Program-made: the position numbers and the translations under genes | In this document: piece after piece, positions 1-17,020 of the stretch | Layout: each line of letters opens with the position of its first letter | How positions within the stretch are numbered: position 1 is the first letter of the stretch | The notes under the pieces: generated by a model | The model's input: the letters and a program-made list of their open reading frames with translations, nothing else | Told to the model about the DNA's origin: nothing | The model's database searches: none | From: Paguma larvata | Lineage: Eukaryota; Chordata; Mammalia; Carnivora; Viverridae | Assembly: GCA_030068075.1 (NCBI GenBank) | Contig: CM057834.1 | Span: 96,675,119-96,739,118 of the forward strand | Direction of reading: 5' to 3' | Length of the DNA stretch: 64,000 nt

Positions 1-183
1 TAAAATTAAAAAAAAAAAAATTTAATATGCATATCCTCTTGACCAAGAAATCCTATTTGTAGGAACTTCTATAAAATTACTCAAATATATACAGATGTAC
101 AATGAAGGGCATTCACTAAAATACTAATTGCAAAAATAAAAAATTGAAAAATAAATGTTTTAGCAATTAATAAGAATAGGGCA

Positions 184-331
184 GGGAGCCTGGGTGGCTC
201 AGTCACTTGAGCTTGCCCAGGTCGGGCTCCGTGCTGAGCCTGAAGCCTACTTGGGATTCTCTTTCTCCTTCTCTCTGCCCTCCCTGCTCACACCCTTGCT
301 CTTTCAAAAATAAACAAACATTAAAAAAAAA
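184..331 (+). mobile_element. Felid tRNA-derived SINE (SINEC_Fc type)
   Basis: It has a tRNA-like head with A and B box remnants, a CT-rich middle and an (AATAAA)-rich tail: the diagnostic carnivore SINE layout. A 12-bp target-site duplication (AAGAATAGGGCA) flanks it at 172-183 and 332-343. The middle is shortened. Confidence 0.93.
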
Positions 332-404
332 AAGAATAGGGCAATAAACGATGGCATATCAAAGTTATCAAACACTGCATTCTTAGCAAATGAGGACCTG
401 GACA

Positions 405-670
405 GATGATTTAAAGTGACAGTCCAAAATTGGGGGGGTGGGGGGAGAGAAGATGGGCAAAATGAGTGAGGGGAGGGAGAGACAGGCTTCTAGCTGTGGA
501 AAAGGTCACAGGAATAACAGGCACAACATAGGGAATGTGGCCGACGGCACGGAAACAGTATATGGAGACAGATGGGGGACTACACCTGCAGTGAGCACAG
601 CATGAGGCACAGAGAAGATAAATCACTAGGGTGTCCACCTGAAACTAACGGAATATTATGTGTCAACTAC
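405..670 (+). mobile_element. L1 3' end fragment
   Basis: A G-rich tract is followed by a segment ending with the L1 3' terminal phrase (ACACCTGAAACTAAC...TGTCAACTACA) and an A/T tail. It has no ORF2 remnant. Confidence 0.6.
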
Positions 671-740
671 ATTTTTTAAAAAAATTTTTGTTTAAGTGAT
701 GGTCCAAATTGGCAGGCACATTTTATCTGGCCAGTAACCT

Positions 741-838
741 TTTATTTTTTAAGTAAGCTCCACACCCAACGTGGAGCTTGAACTCAGGACCTTGATATTA
801 AGAATCTTAGTTTGGACTGAGCCAGCCTGGGCACCCCT
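741..838 (-). mobile_element. Old, short carnivore SINE
   Basis: The reverse complement of the SINE head ends in GCCAGCCTGGGCACCCC. It is diverged and no duplication is clear. Confidence 0.65.
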
Positions 839-2485
839 GGACAGTAACCATTTAAAATAAATAACAGTACATTATTTGAATACGATAATTATTTACATAA
901 TTATTTGTATAACGATAATAAAATATATTATCATTATTAGCGTGCTATCATATATAGAAAAAGAGATCAGAAAGATTAAAAAATCACAGGAGTTGTACTA
1001 TAGAAACTTTTGCCTTTTGTTTTATATATTTCAGTTTATTTTAATTTTCAAGAGTCATTTTGCAATGGCCTTTTAGTTAAGAAAACAATAAAAAAGGTTT
1101 CATTAACCCAACAGAAACTCACATGACCTGGTATAAAGCTGCCTCAATCAATATAAGGCAGCTGAGAAAGAACTCTGCTCAACCCTCCCAAAATGGTACT
1201 CAATTAAGATTCTTTTATAAAATCTATTAAGAGAAGATAAAGCAGAATGCTAAGCAGTGAATTTAGGCCAATCCATATTATCCTAGAACCTCAACGTCTA
1301 ATTAAAATCTTATTTCTTCAGAGCAATAAACAATTTTTAACAATGCAAGCTAGACAAGTATTTCTTCCGATTCAATATTAAAATAGCTGTCAAAATTTGG
1401 TCTTGCGTTTTGGGAGAAGAACTGATCTTTGTAAAGCAAAGATCCTTTATCTTCATCTTTGTGGTCAATTAAACAGGTGACAATGTATGTAAAACACCAA
1501 CTACACACACAACGTTCTAAGAGAAAACCAGCAAACTACAACCAACGTCTGCTGGTTTATTCATTGCACAAAATAAACATTTGACATTTTTGAAAAATTC
1601 ACTTTTCAAATGTAAGATAGAGAATCTTAAGTTTAAAAATAAACTCATACATCAGGATGATATTGCTATATAAACCCAGACATCTTAAGTGACTTTTTTT
1701 AAATGTCCTTTCGGAAAAGCATAAAACTCATTATAATGTTTCCTTTCAAAACAAAATAAAAGGAAAGCCTCCTTTACGGTCATTTAAGAAGTACTCCGTC
1801 TATTTCAGCCTCAAGAAAGCCAGCAAGGAAGCGAAGGCTGAAGTGATTTGAAAAGTTAATATGGTGGGAAGGACTGGCAGAGTTAAGACAGGACTGAACT
1901 CTCCAAATAAATACCAACCAGCGGTTAAGAGAGGGGCAAAGAGCAACAGAAACAACTCAGAAACCAGTTCCCTGAGGTACCAAGAAAGGATGGCTGTGTT
2001 CAGACTGAAAGCCATCCCTTTATTTCTAAGACATGAGAAAAATGACCCGGCTCCCGGCCATATTTGCTCAAATGGCTCATGAGAATCCACACCTACTAGT
2101 TCCACAGTCTCGAAATTTACCAAGGAGAGGAAGCATGTTACTATATTTATAAAGTTGACAATGTATTTAACAGCGCTAAATTATGTAGTAGGTACACCAG
2201 CATATCTTTGTAAATAGTAACTCAATTTCTATTTACAATTAACAGAGGAAAGTGCATTAGGACTCAATAAATAACGTAATCAAATGTTTATATGTAAACA
2301 CCGAGACAGTGTTTTTGTCTCCAATAAAAATAGCAAGTCCAAACTGCAAACATATAAAAGAACTTACACCGTTATTTTGATAGAAGCCTCTCCCCCCCGC
2401 AAATAATTTGCAAATATTAAATGTTAGATGAACTCATAATCATTTCAAATATTGCTAGGAAGATCAAACCTTAAGTGTTAACATT
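839..2485. other. EZH2 intron 3, AT-rich, no gene seen
   Basis: It is AT-rich with no SINE. A 107-codon minus-strand frame at 1800-2123 begins at a TTG and has no recognisable domain; I treat it as chance. Confidence 0.6.
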
Positions 2486-2496
2486 TTTTAACTCTT

Positions 2497-2686
2497 GGGG
2501 CACCTGGTTGGCTCAGCTGGTTGAGCATCCGACTTTGGATCAGGTCATAATCTCGCAGTTCCTGAGTTCAAGCCCCACGTCCACTCGCTGCTGTCAGCGC
2601 AGAGACTGCTTCGGATCCTCTGTCCCCCTTTCTCTGCCCCTCCCCCGCCTGCACTCTCTCAGAAAAAAAAAACATTAAAAAAAAAA
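2497..2686 (+). mobile_element. Carnivore SINE
   Basis: The 11-bp duplication TTTTAACTCTT lies at 2486-2496 and 2687-2697. Confidence 0.9.
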
Positions 2687-2697
2687 TTTTAACTCTT

Positions 2698-7045
<4,348 letters not shown>

Positions 7046-8511
7046 TTAAAATCACTAATCTAACCAGCCTGAATATGATCACTTGCGTTTTTAATCCCCA
7101 GCAAACTAACAATCAACAAAATAAATAATACACGATGACACTGTTGATACTTGCAAAGGAGTGCTCGTTCGTTCCGTAGGGTTAAATCCTTAAAACATTT
7201 CATTCAAAGTATAAACTTTTATTTAACACAACTTTTAAGAGACATCTTTATTTACAAAGGTTCTACACTCCTAAATGACAACCGTCTTACAGAAATGTGA
7301 TCGACCCCATTACAGAAATACTCGTACAGAAATACTCTAACAAGCTGGTTTTTAGTCTATGAGACTTCTGGAGCAAAAACGTGTAGACACATACTTCAAG
7401 TTTTTCATCATTAAATTAGCAGCTACAGGCATAAATGAAGAATATAACTGAAAAAGACAAATCTGAAACGGTAAAATTACACACAGCACTCAAAGCAGAA
7501 AGGGCACAGTAGATCGCCCAGCGCAAACTGAAGCAGTCTCCCCACGCACTTGTAACCAGGCTTCTCACCCCCGACACGGGGAGAAAAGTCTGTACTTCTG
7601 CCCCCTGCGCCACCTCTACTCACAGGAGGGGTTTCCCGGCCAGCAAACAAAAATGCAGCAAATGCCACGTAAATTCTGCCGCCTTATCTGTAGTTGCAAG
7701 CTCTAGGAATCAACTACGTTTGCGTGTGGGGCAGCCCATCCGTCGCTCCCCACACGCCGAAGTCGTAACACGGAGTCCCCATTTTAAGTCTAAACAAGCG
7801 TCCCCTTCCAGAATATTTGTTTCTCAAAGTCTTAAAATCATACTTGTGAAAAAATGAACTGAATCTAAATAAATAAATATAAAATCATACTTATATCTTC
7901 AAAAGATTAGGACAGTTCTGTCAGATGGTGCAACGTGCAAAGCTGTCACATGAAGAAAGTCTGCTTTAATTTATCTAAGAGCAAAGGAAAGTCAAAATAA
8001 ATAAAAGGGGAGGGGGAGACTGGGTTCTGGGAGGAGCAGCAGACCAGCAGAGAGGTGAGGCGGGGCTGCAACAACAGTCTGGCGCCGGAGATGAGGGCGC
8101 TTCCGCGACCACACTGGTGAGGAGGGAAAAGGAATTCAAGAATTACTAAGAACTGGGTGATGACTTCAGTAGGAGTGGAGGATGTTCTGGCTTGAACAAC
8201 TGACAACGGAGCAGGGCTTCGCTCCCTCCCCCCTCCCAAAGTAAACCCTCAGGCAAAGAGAAAGCGCCTAAGGAGACAAGATTTACAGGAAGGCAGGGAG
8301 CCCAGAGGTCAGTGGGTAACTTTGTCGGAACAGTCCTCCACCATGACCAAGAAAGCAGATGTCTGGATTTCTCAGGCTGACAGAGGGGCAAGATAAGCAT
8401 GTGATAACGACTACTAGGAACCAGGCCCTGACAACACAGATAACGGCATGCCCTTAGGGAACTTAGGTCCCACCCAACACGCTGAGAAGAAGAAAACACA
8501 CTAAGAGATTT

Positions 8512-8547
8512 GGGGGGGGGGGGAGCGGGGCGGGGGGAGAGGGGAGG
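8512..8547 (+). repeat. G-rich tract (12 consecutive G plus further G runs)
   Basis: Runs of 12, 4, 6 and 4 G are separated by 1-3 bases, so it could form a G-quadruplex on the plus strand, or on the template strand of EZH2 RNA synthesis. Confidence 0.7.
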
Positions 8548-10308
8548 AATGGGCAACCTTCAAAGTTGAGCTGTATTTCAAAAGGCCAAGAAGAGAATGG
8601 AAGGGACCATAAGGTACGAGCAGGGGACAGCTGGATACAGGGCTCTGAAGGCAGAAGTCTGGGGGACAGGCCCCATGAGCAAAGATGGACACCAAGCTGG
8701 CTAAAGACCCCATATGACAAGCACTGAGGAAATGAGGAGAATAAACAGACTTCGGAACTTGCGAAGTCGCTGGAGGAGGCCACAGAGATAACATGAAAAG
8801 GATAGTGTGACCTTACCTTTGGGTTGCTGACTTGGAGCAAAGATAACAGTCCTAAGCCCTGAAAAGACTAAACTCAGGAAGGTGACCCCATCTTTGAGGC
8901 AAAGCACACAGTGTGGAAGACAGAGGTGCTGAGGGAGAGCGGAGCAGAAAGACACCCATGGCGGGAGGAAATTGGGGCTTTAAGAAATAACTTTGTGGCA
9001 ACCGTTCGCTTTCCTACCTGCCAGTTAACAGATGAGCTCAAGTAACTCCAGGCAAATTATTTTCAGACATAAAGCACTGCGAAAGCTAGGAACTAGAAGG
9101 GAAAGCCATCAGATAAAAAGGGATTCTCTTGCTTCATTAAATCATAAACTAATCACAACTACCCCATCTGCTGGCTTCACAAATTCTTGGTCCTTAGAGG
9201 TAGCACCCCTTCACCTGAAGAAAGTTCCAGCAGGAACGTGGCACTTACGTTCTACTGACATGCGGTACGGGGATTACCACAGTTCGTTTTTTTTAAGGTA
9301 CACATTTTCTGTGCTGGCGAAGAGGCATCATTCTGCCCATCCGCACTTCCTGTTTTCATACTGGAATCCTCCTTGTTGAATACTCTGGAATCCCTGCCAT
9401 GGTGCTTCTACCATTAGCAACTTTATCTCCGATAAAGTATGTCACAACAAAACACCCTCTCTGACCAAAGGTATAAACGTACAAGTTGCAAGGTCAACAA
9501 GAGAACATTTCAAAATTGATTCTGGAACCAAACTCTCTGTAAGACAGCAAGTATGGATAAATTTCCATGTTTATAAATTTCACACCGCTCTTCCAAATAC
9601 AGAAGTACCTAAGTGAAAGCTTTAAGCTATAAGATGATCTGGTACATACACACAACAGAGAGGAAACAGGAAAAACCATGGTAATTCGCTTACAGGAAAT
9701 TATCCAAATACAAGGATCATGACCTCTGAATAACCATCTAAGAAATAAGTGTAAAAATGTTTGGACTGTTCTTTGAAAGCATAGGGATAAACAAGCTGGT
9801 CCACTAAAAAGTAATAAAACTTAAGGCACCATTTACAAGAATGTTTTATATAAAATAAACCCTCTCCCACTATCGCAGATTAAAATCATATTTTCTTCAG
9901 CAGCAACTCATCCCCACTGTAAGTTCTTCAGTAGCAAGAACCCTTTTTATTCATTTGTAAAATCTCAGAGCCTGGCTGTGTGCCTGGCGATTACATTTTA
10001 AAACAAACGAAAACGACAGGCCTGTTACCGTACACTGACCGTGAACTGCTCAGAGTCCGGCGGCGCACAGGTAAGAAGAGGGCGGGACTTTCCACGCAGG
10101 GCCTGGGCGATGCGCCCCACGACCCAAGAAACCCCCAAGGAGATGAGTCTCAGAGACTCCAGATCCCCCACCAATCAACAGGTCTGGAGTATACAATCCG
10201 GAGTTTCTGGAACTTCTTTTTACTAAGAAAGTTGCCTCAAAGATCTTTTCCAAACCAAGGATACCATCAGTACCTCAAAGCTGGCTGCCAACACCAAACA
10301 CACGCAGA

Positions 10309-10324
10309 CCCCCCCCCCCCCCCC
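10309..10324 (+). repeat. Poly-C run of 16
   Basis: Sixteen consecutive C (poly-G on the EZH2 strand). Assembly length may be inexact. Confidence 0.8.
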
Positions 10325-10502
10325 AGCTTGAAACACGGAGTCGTCAGCCTCCAAGGCCGGCCAGCCCTCACCCTTCCCAGTGGGTGGCAGCCTCGGGCCA
10401 GGTCTTCGGACTGTTTTCCACCACTCCACAGCCCAGTAAATATTAAGCTACAGTTCCAAATACTGATACATTAGCAGGAAGAAACCTGTATGAAAATGAC
10501 AC

Positions 10503-10721
10503 GCGGCAGGGCGCCTGGGGGACTAAGTCTGTTGAGCTTCGATTCGGGCTCAGGTCACCATCTCTCGGTTGGTGGTTTTGAGCCCCGAGTCAGGCAATGT
10601 GCTGACAGCCCAGAGACTGCTTGGGATTCTCTCTCTCTCCCCTTCTCTCTCTGCCCCTCCCTACTTGAGGGTTTTCTTTCTCTCTCAAAATAAATAAGCA
10701 AACTTTAAACTTTAAAAAAAT
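10503..10721 (+). mobile_element. Carnivore SINE
   Basis: Duplication AAAATGACA(C/T) at 10493-10502 and 10722-10731. Confidence 0.9.
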
Positions 10722-10731
10722 AAAATGACAT

Positions 10732-12300
10732 GCCACTAAATAGATGAGGATTTGTGAATATATCCAATTTAAGAATTTTTCATTCACCAGATCCATTTAG
10801 TTCCATAGGTGAAATGGTCCTAGTATGATTTTTATCCAGAATATGAAGAGCTTCGCATTCTAAACCGAGTACAGCTGTCGTCACTAAAACGAGATCGTGC
10901 CTACACGCAGTAAAACCAAAACAGCAGGTATTCTTTAATTCAAAAGACAAACCAGCTTATGGCAGGAGACCATCGAAACCGTAAGAAGATGCAGGAAAAC
11001 CTGACGCAATAACCCATACATAGGTTAAATAAAATCAAGGAAAATTACATCGTCTCGAGTCTATTTTATGAATCGACCAAACCCCAACATTCGGAACACA
11101 AGCCCCGGTCGTCCAGCTCTGTGTCTGTGTCCCGCTAGAGCAGACACGGCGCAGTTACCGCCCCCCGCCATCAGTTCCCCTTCTCTGGGAACTCCCCTCC
11201 AGCACACACCCGACACATGACCAGACTGGTCTGGTCACTCGCAAAGTCTCAGGAGGCTCCCTGCCCAGGGAGGACAAGAGTCCTCCCTCTTCTCCCCAGA
11301 GGTTCGCAGCCGGACGGACGGTGCCAAACAAGCGCTGGAAGCAAGCCTGCGAGCGCGACAAGAGCCTGTGAAACAGGGTCAGCAACAGCAGAGGACAAGA
11401 CACCCAAAGCCAAGAAACGGACTCTAATCACCTCGCTGAGCCCTGACCCAGGCGTGCTTCGCGAACCCAACTCCAGAACCTGTTACATGAGCCAAGAAAT
11501 TCCACAACCCCCCCCCCCGGCCTTTTTTTGTCTTAAACCAGTCTGGATTAGGTTCTCTTGCCACATGAGACAGAGGGGCCTGAGATACACTCTTGGTGTT
11601 GAGAGTACACGTACAATTATGCCCGAAGTAACAGCAGACGCGTTCTGGTGAGCATCTCCTCACGGTCACAGTGAGGGCGTCACCAGAGGGACCGGTTACA
11701 ACGGTGGGGCTCTGCTGCCCACCTGGTAAGGAGCCTCCCCCATCTTCGGGTCAGCACAGCCCCTGCGACGAGCCAGGACACACGTCTCGGCCTCTCAGCG
11801 GACCAGGACACACAGCCCAAAGAACCAGCGTTCCTGTCTAGCGGTCCAACCCGTGAGGGCCCTTTACTGGAGACGGCACGGCCACCCCTCCGACCCCAGT
11901 CGCCAAGGACAAGGACAAGGGATTAAAATAAGAAGTTTCCCAGGCGTCTTCCGTTCCCGTGATGCCTTTCTCTAAAGGTTCTTCATCCCTAAGTGATCTA
12001 CGGAATCAAGGCCCAGCCATGTATTTAGTCTTGCTGGGTTCTGTTTCTACTCGTCTTAAGAAAACTAAGCAATAAACTACACGTACTACTTATCATAACT
12101 AAATGAACAGCACTAACTCTGACTCTTTACGGACTACCAGACTCAATAATGTTAAATACAAACCTAACAAAATTTTAAGTATTATGACAGCAATATTCTT
12201 GATGTCCTTCCCTAACTAAAATGTCTTTTTACTTGAGTAACACTGCCATAAAACTGCCTATTTTGAAAAACTGCCAGTCTTCAATAGTGCTTTTATATTT
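10732..12300. other. EZH2 intron 1, no gene seen
   Basis: It is GC-richer at 11100-11900, with overlapping open frames on both strands (11155-11669) but no domain and no splice-flanked exon I can support. Confidence 0.5.
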
Positions 12301-12315
12301 AAAATGCTTTAAGGG

Positions 12316-12531
12316 GGGCGCCTGGGTGGCTCGGTCTGTTGAGCGTCCGACTTCGGCTCAGGTCATGATCTCACGGTCTGTGAGTTCGAGCCTCGCGTCG
12401 GGCTCTGTGCTGACAGCTCAGAGCCTGGAGCCTGCTTCAGATTCTGTGTCTCCCTCTCTCTCTGCCTCTCCCCCACTCATGCTCTGTCTCTCTCTGTCTC
12501 AAAAATAAATAATAAAAAATAAAAATAAAAT
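12316..12531 (+). mobile_element. Carnivore SINE, young copy
   Basis: Perfect 15-bp duplication AAAATGCTTTAAGGG at 12301-12315 and 12532-12546. The body is close to consensus. Confidence 0.95.
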
Positions 12532-12565
12532 AAAATGCTTTAAGGGCAGCTGTCTTATTTTACAA

Positions 12566-12655
12566 TTTTTTTTTTTCAAGGTTAAACTCTCGGCCCAAAG
12601 TGAGGCTCGAACTCACCACCCCAAGATCAAGAGCCGGCCAGGTGCCCCAATTTCA
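12566..12655 (-). mobile_element. Short, old carnivore SINE
   Basis: The reverse complement of the tRNA-like head ends GCCGGCCAGGTGCCCC, preceded by a T run. Confidence 0.7.
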
Positions 12656-12987
12656 TTTATTTTTTCTAAGTTAAAAATCCATTGTTTTAATAAACTCAAA
12701 CATAAATTAACGGTAATTACGATTTGTAGGTAAAGAGGAGACAAATACAAAGAGAATTTAGAGAGACATGTAGATGTTACTCTCGGTGAGAGACAAAAGT
12801 TAATTACCAGATCTCACGCCGAAGGGGCCATAAAGACCGTGTGTCCTGTGAGAGGAATCGAAGACCGCGAGTGGGGAGTCCTGGAAACAGCCCAACTACA
12901 CTGCACGCTGCTCCACGGAGTCACATCGGACAAGGTTTCGTCTCAGGCGACCGCAACCACCCTGAGCCCTGAGGTCTAGGACTCTGA

Positions 12988-13010
12988 GGGGGAGGAGCCA
13001 AGATGGCGGA
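12988..13010 (+). mobile_element. Isolated L1 5'-end-like segment
   Basis: GGAGGAGCCAAGATGGCGGA matches the first bases of carnivore and primate L1 5' UTRs, including the YY1-type CAAGATGGC. No L1 5' UTR or ORF1 follows; within about 60 bp the sequence becomes unlike L1 5' regions. Confidence 0.5.
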
Positions 13011-13069
13011 ACCGCAGGGAAGTTTTTTTTTCCCTCCAGGAAATGTAAAGAGTCTGAGGCGGAGTTATG

Positions 13070-13880
13070 TTCCAGCTCAGCCAAAGCTGGAACAACCTGA
13101 GTAGCAAAATAAGTCACAATGGGATTAGAGTATAACCGAACTGACAAAAGTATCCATGAGTCCATGATAAAAGTGGTTAATAAGTTCATGGAGCAGGGGG
13201 AAGAAGGGACAAATGTTCCTTATAAGGAATTCCAAAGAATAACAACAGGATGTGTGTACCTGTGTAAGGTGGGAGGTAGGGCTCAGGTCCCTTCCCCGCG
13301 AGCCTGGCTGGACTCAGTAACTGGCGTCCACAGTAGAGTATGGCTCGGGAGACAGTAATGAGACAGCACAGAAGCAGAAGGGACTGCCTGCACCACGTGA
13401 TTATGGTTAAAAGATCGGGGACAAGCCACGCTGTCATCGTGTACCCCACAGTGCAATGCCATGATGCGGCGAGAAGGGCATTTCACCTCTGTGGCGTCCT
13501 TCTCCCAAACCTCACAGCCCACAGCCTCAGTCTAGAGCACAAACCAGATAAACCCAAACCGAAGGACATTTCTGCAAAATACCTGACCAATATTCCTCAA
13601 AACTATCAAGAGGGCATGAAAATAAGGAGAGCCTAAGGAACCGTCACAGACGAGAGGGCCTAAGGAGATCGCTAAATGCCGTGTGGGGCCCTGGCCTGGA
13701 TCCTAGGACAGAAAAAAAAAAAAAAATCAGTGGAAAAACTGGTAAAATCCAAATTAAGTCTCTAGTTTAATTAAGAGTATCAAATTGATGTTGATTTCTA
13801 CATCTTGACAAATGTACCAGGGTTACAGAAATCTAAAGTGACTCCAAAATAAAGTTTCTTAAAAAAAAAAAAAAAAACAG
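13070..13880 (+). mobile_element. Old L1 (L1M-type) 3' region
   Basis: Phrases typical of old L1 3' UTRs are present (AAATACCTGACCAATATTCC, then ATGTACCAGGGTTACAG). It ends in a 20-base A-rich tail near 13861-13877. Open frames inside are not genes. Confidence 0.55.
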
Positions 13881-13942
13881 AATCAAGTTCTACAACAACC
13901 CGATGTAAAGACATTCACTTTTAAAATGACAACGACTTTCGG

Positions 13943-14050
13943 GTAGCCGGCTGGCTCAGTTGGGGGAGTGTATGACTGTCAATCTCAGAATTATAAATTT
14001 GAGCCCCAGTAGAGTGTGATATAGAGATTACTTAAAAACAAAATCTTAAA
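13943..14050 (+). mobile_element. Short-type carnivore SINE
   Basis: The tRNA-like head is followed by ATATAGAGATTACTTAAA without the CT-rich middle, marking the older short subfamily. Confidence 0.75.
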
Positions 14051-14087
14051 CAAACAAAATGACATCTGCCTTTTAAAAAGCTAAACA

Positions 14088-14250
14088 GGGACATCTGGGT
14101 GGCTCGAGTCATGATTTGACAATTGTGAGATTGAGCCCCGCAAGGGAGGGGTCTGCACTGGGCACGGTGTGGAGCCTGCTTGGGATACTCTGTGCCCCTG
14201 CTCTGCGCAAGCTCGCAATCTCTCTCAAAAATAAATAAATAAATACGTAA
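14088..14250 (+). mobile_element. Carnivore SINE with deleted head
   Basis: The segment between GGTGGCTC and GTCATGAT is missing. The tail is (AAAT)n. Confidence 0.8.
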
Positions 14251-15906
14251 AATCATAAATAGAACAAAAAGACATTAAAAATAGTAAAAATCCGATGTAA
14301 AATGTTAAACGAGGAAAAAAACCAAAAACATGCACCGATAATTAGAACTATTTGAAAACAAAGTTAAAAAGAATAGACAGTAATTAAGGCAACTAGTACT
14401 TTTTATAAACCTTAACTTCAAACAAAATTGAGGGGGAAATTCCCATGTATAACTGCACTATTTTAAAACTGAGATACCATTATACTTGAACAGTTTAAAA
14501 GGAGGAAAAACAAAACTCCATAAAAGCCTTAAGATGCTGTCTACTTAAAAAGATAAGGCACATTTAGGCTGCACGAACAGAAATACAGAATCTGAACCCA
14601 GGAAAGTAACTGTGCTGATACACATGCGCTGATCAGACAAACCCAAAGGATTCCATACAATTCAAATCCAGCTTAGTTGTGCGTAAGACAGTCAGAGAAA
14701 CGGATCTTTGCCCAGCTGCGAAGCCGGCATTAGGCACATTACACAGAAAAGAGCATTTGAGTTTAGAGTTTGAAGAACAGAGAGAAGGGTTAATATACAT
14801 TCACTCTTTCAACACATACCGGGTACTATTACTGAAGAATTAGCAGTAAACAACAGACAAAAACCTGTAACCCCATGAACTTAAAATGGATGGAAATGAT
14901 CAAAAACCAAGCAAAATGTTTAGTAGGTAAGACAGTGTTAAGTGCTATGAAAGCACCCAGACCAAAGACAGGTGCGGTCAGCTGGCAAAAAAAAAGGAAC
15001 CTGGGCTAAAACAAGTATATTTCCCAGTCCCAATCTTTTAAAGATTCCCAAATAACTGGATTAAATACCTATCCAATGTAGGTTTCTCTAATCTACAATT
15101 CTCCTGCGATCAACACAGCTTGACAGGCTTTTCCGCTGACATTAGAGACGACAGCATTCAAGGCTTGCCAGGTGCCGCTGTTCAGGTCAACTACTAGGTC
15201 TGACTACCCTGGACAAATAAACAGCTAACACACCATTTTATAAAATACATTTACACAAATAGCCATTATCTGCGTTAGGGTTATTAAGCCAAATTAAAGA
15301 CACAGATTTATAAAACTGGTCCTGAGGCCACAGTGTTCTGTTATAGGCTCTGATGCAGGCTATTCGGTTTTAACCAAACAGCATCATTAAATACGTGCTG
15401 CTGATCTGACCGTATTTAATTTGTAACTCTGCTTTGGTTTTCCTGTAAGTTTTCATCTGTACATCTTCAGGGAATATACAAACAAAATTAAAGTCAAGTC
15501 AACCCTCAGATTCCATTTAACACTCGAGTTCCAAAAACATACTAGGAAAATCCAGAGCACCGAAGTAATTCAGGAATAAAGCGTTATGTGCTCTGACTGG
15601 GTCAACGGCAATGTGAATGGAGAAAAAAGACACCAAGAGACATTCTAAAATTAAAAATCAGATGTACTTACAGGCGGAGGAAAAAGGATAGATCAAAAGA
15701 GGTTAAGGCCTTAAGTGAGCCACTGAGAATCTGGCGCTTGTGGTGCAGCCTGTGGTGCAGCCTGAGCCGTTAATTACTCACAGGGTTGTCCCAGCAGAGC
15801 CAGCATGAGGGAGGGGTCACAGGAAAGGTACCCACCGTCCTTCTCAAGCAGCTGGTCTCAGGACCTGTCATTCATCTGGGCTCTAACTGCAGGCATTTAG
15901 CATCCT
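14251..15906. other. EZH2 intron 1, no gene or repeat recognised
   Basis: AT-rich unique-looking sequence. Confidence 0.5.
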
Positions 15907-15921
15907 AGAAATCACAACCCT

Positions 15922-16152
15922 AAGGGGCCCCTGGGCAACTGAGTCGGTTAAGTGTCCGAATCAGCTTCAGTCATGATCTCGTGGTTTGTGAGTTTGAGCC
16001 CCGAGTCGGGTTCTGTGCTGACAGCCCAGAGCCCCGAGCCTGCTTCGGATTCTGTGTCCCCCTCTCTCTCTGTCCCTCCCCTGTTCATACTCTGTCTTGA
16101 TCTCTCACAAAAAATATTTTTTAAAAAAATAAAGAAACAAAACAAAAGAAAA
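15922..16152 (+). mobile_element. Carnivore SINE
   Basis: Duplication AGAAAT(C/T)ACAACC at about 15907-15921 and 16153-16166. Confidence 0.9.
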
Positions 16153-16194
16153 AGAAATTACAACCTGAGAAACTTTTAAGACATCAACTCATTT

Positions 16195-16389
16195 GGGGCA
16201 GCTGGGTGGCTCAGCAGGTTGAGCATCTGCCTTCAACTCAGGTCATGATCTCATGGTCCATGGGTTCAAGCCCCACATCCAGCTCTGTACTGACAGTGCA
16301 GAGCCTGCTTGGGATTCTCTCTCTCCCCACCTCTCCCTCTGCCCCTCCCTCACTCATGCTCTCTCTCAAAATAAATAACTTAAAAAAAA
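16195..16389 (+). mobile_element. Carnivore SINE
   Basis: Perfect duplication ATCAACTCATTT at 16183-16194 and 16390-16401. It sits 30 bp from the preceding copy in the same direction. Confidence 0.93.
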
Positions 16390-16768
16390 ATCAACTCATT
16401 TAGAGATAATAGCAAACTTACATGTTAATTGAAATAACCTTTTAATTAAAAAACTATTTTCCTTAAAAAAAAAAGCCAGCAAATGGTATGGTTCTACATT
16501 TTTGCCAATTTTCAAAATAACTGTTTTAATAGAAGACAGCTGGATCTTATCTGCTTCTGCATTCAATCTGTTCCAGTGTTGTTTTGGTTGAAGAATATGA
16601 AGAAAATCCATTTCCAAACAGGTATCTAGCTGGAAAATGGAAGAGTGTTTGAACAGCCTTTTGAGGTCACTAAAATTCTTCTACGAAAAAAGTAGCTAGT
16701 TGAGCTTGCTATCCAACCTAAGTACTTGTCTTCAGACAACACTATTCTTCCATAAGCAGTGGTAGTTT

Positions 16769-17006
16769 TGGGGTTTTCTTTTTTTCATTTTTTTTTTTTA
16801 ACATTTATTTAGTTTTGAGAGACAGAATGAGACAGAGCACGAGGTGGGAAGGAGCAGAGAGAGAAGGATACAGAGAGTCCGAAGCAGGCTCCAGGCAGAG
16901 CCGTCAGCACAGAACCTGACGTGGGGCTTGAACTTGTGAACCTCGAGATCATGACCTGAGCCGAAGTCGGATGCTCAACCGACCCAGGCGGCCACCCAGG
17001 CGGCCC
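16769..17006 (-). mobile_element. Carnivore SINE
   Basis: Duplication AGCAG(T/A)GGTAGTTT at 16755-16768 and 17007-17020. The head carries a local duplication of GCGGCCACCCAG-like sequence. Confidence 0.9.
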
Positions 17007-17020
17007 AGCAGAGGTAGTTT

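Noticed and set aside
1800..2123. 107-codon minus-strand frame in intron 3
   Set aside because: It begins at a non-ATG codon, has no domain and no splice sites, and has a plus-strand overlap.
12221..12508. Recurrent 60-100 residue frames of the type AQSVERPTSAQVMISRSVSS (also at 28090, 33842, 36081, 38345, 39321, 46245, 62910 and others)
   Set aside because: They look like a protein family but are translations of the carnivore SINE.
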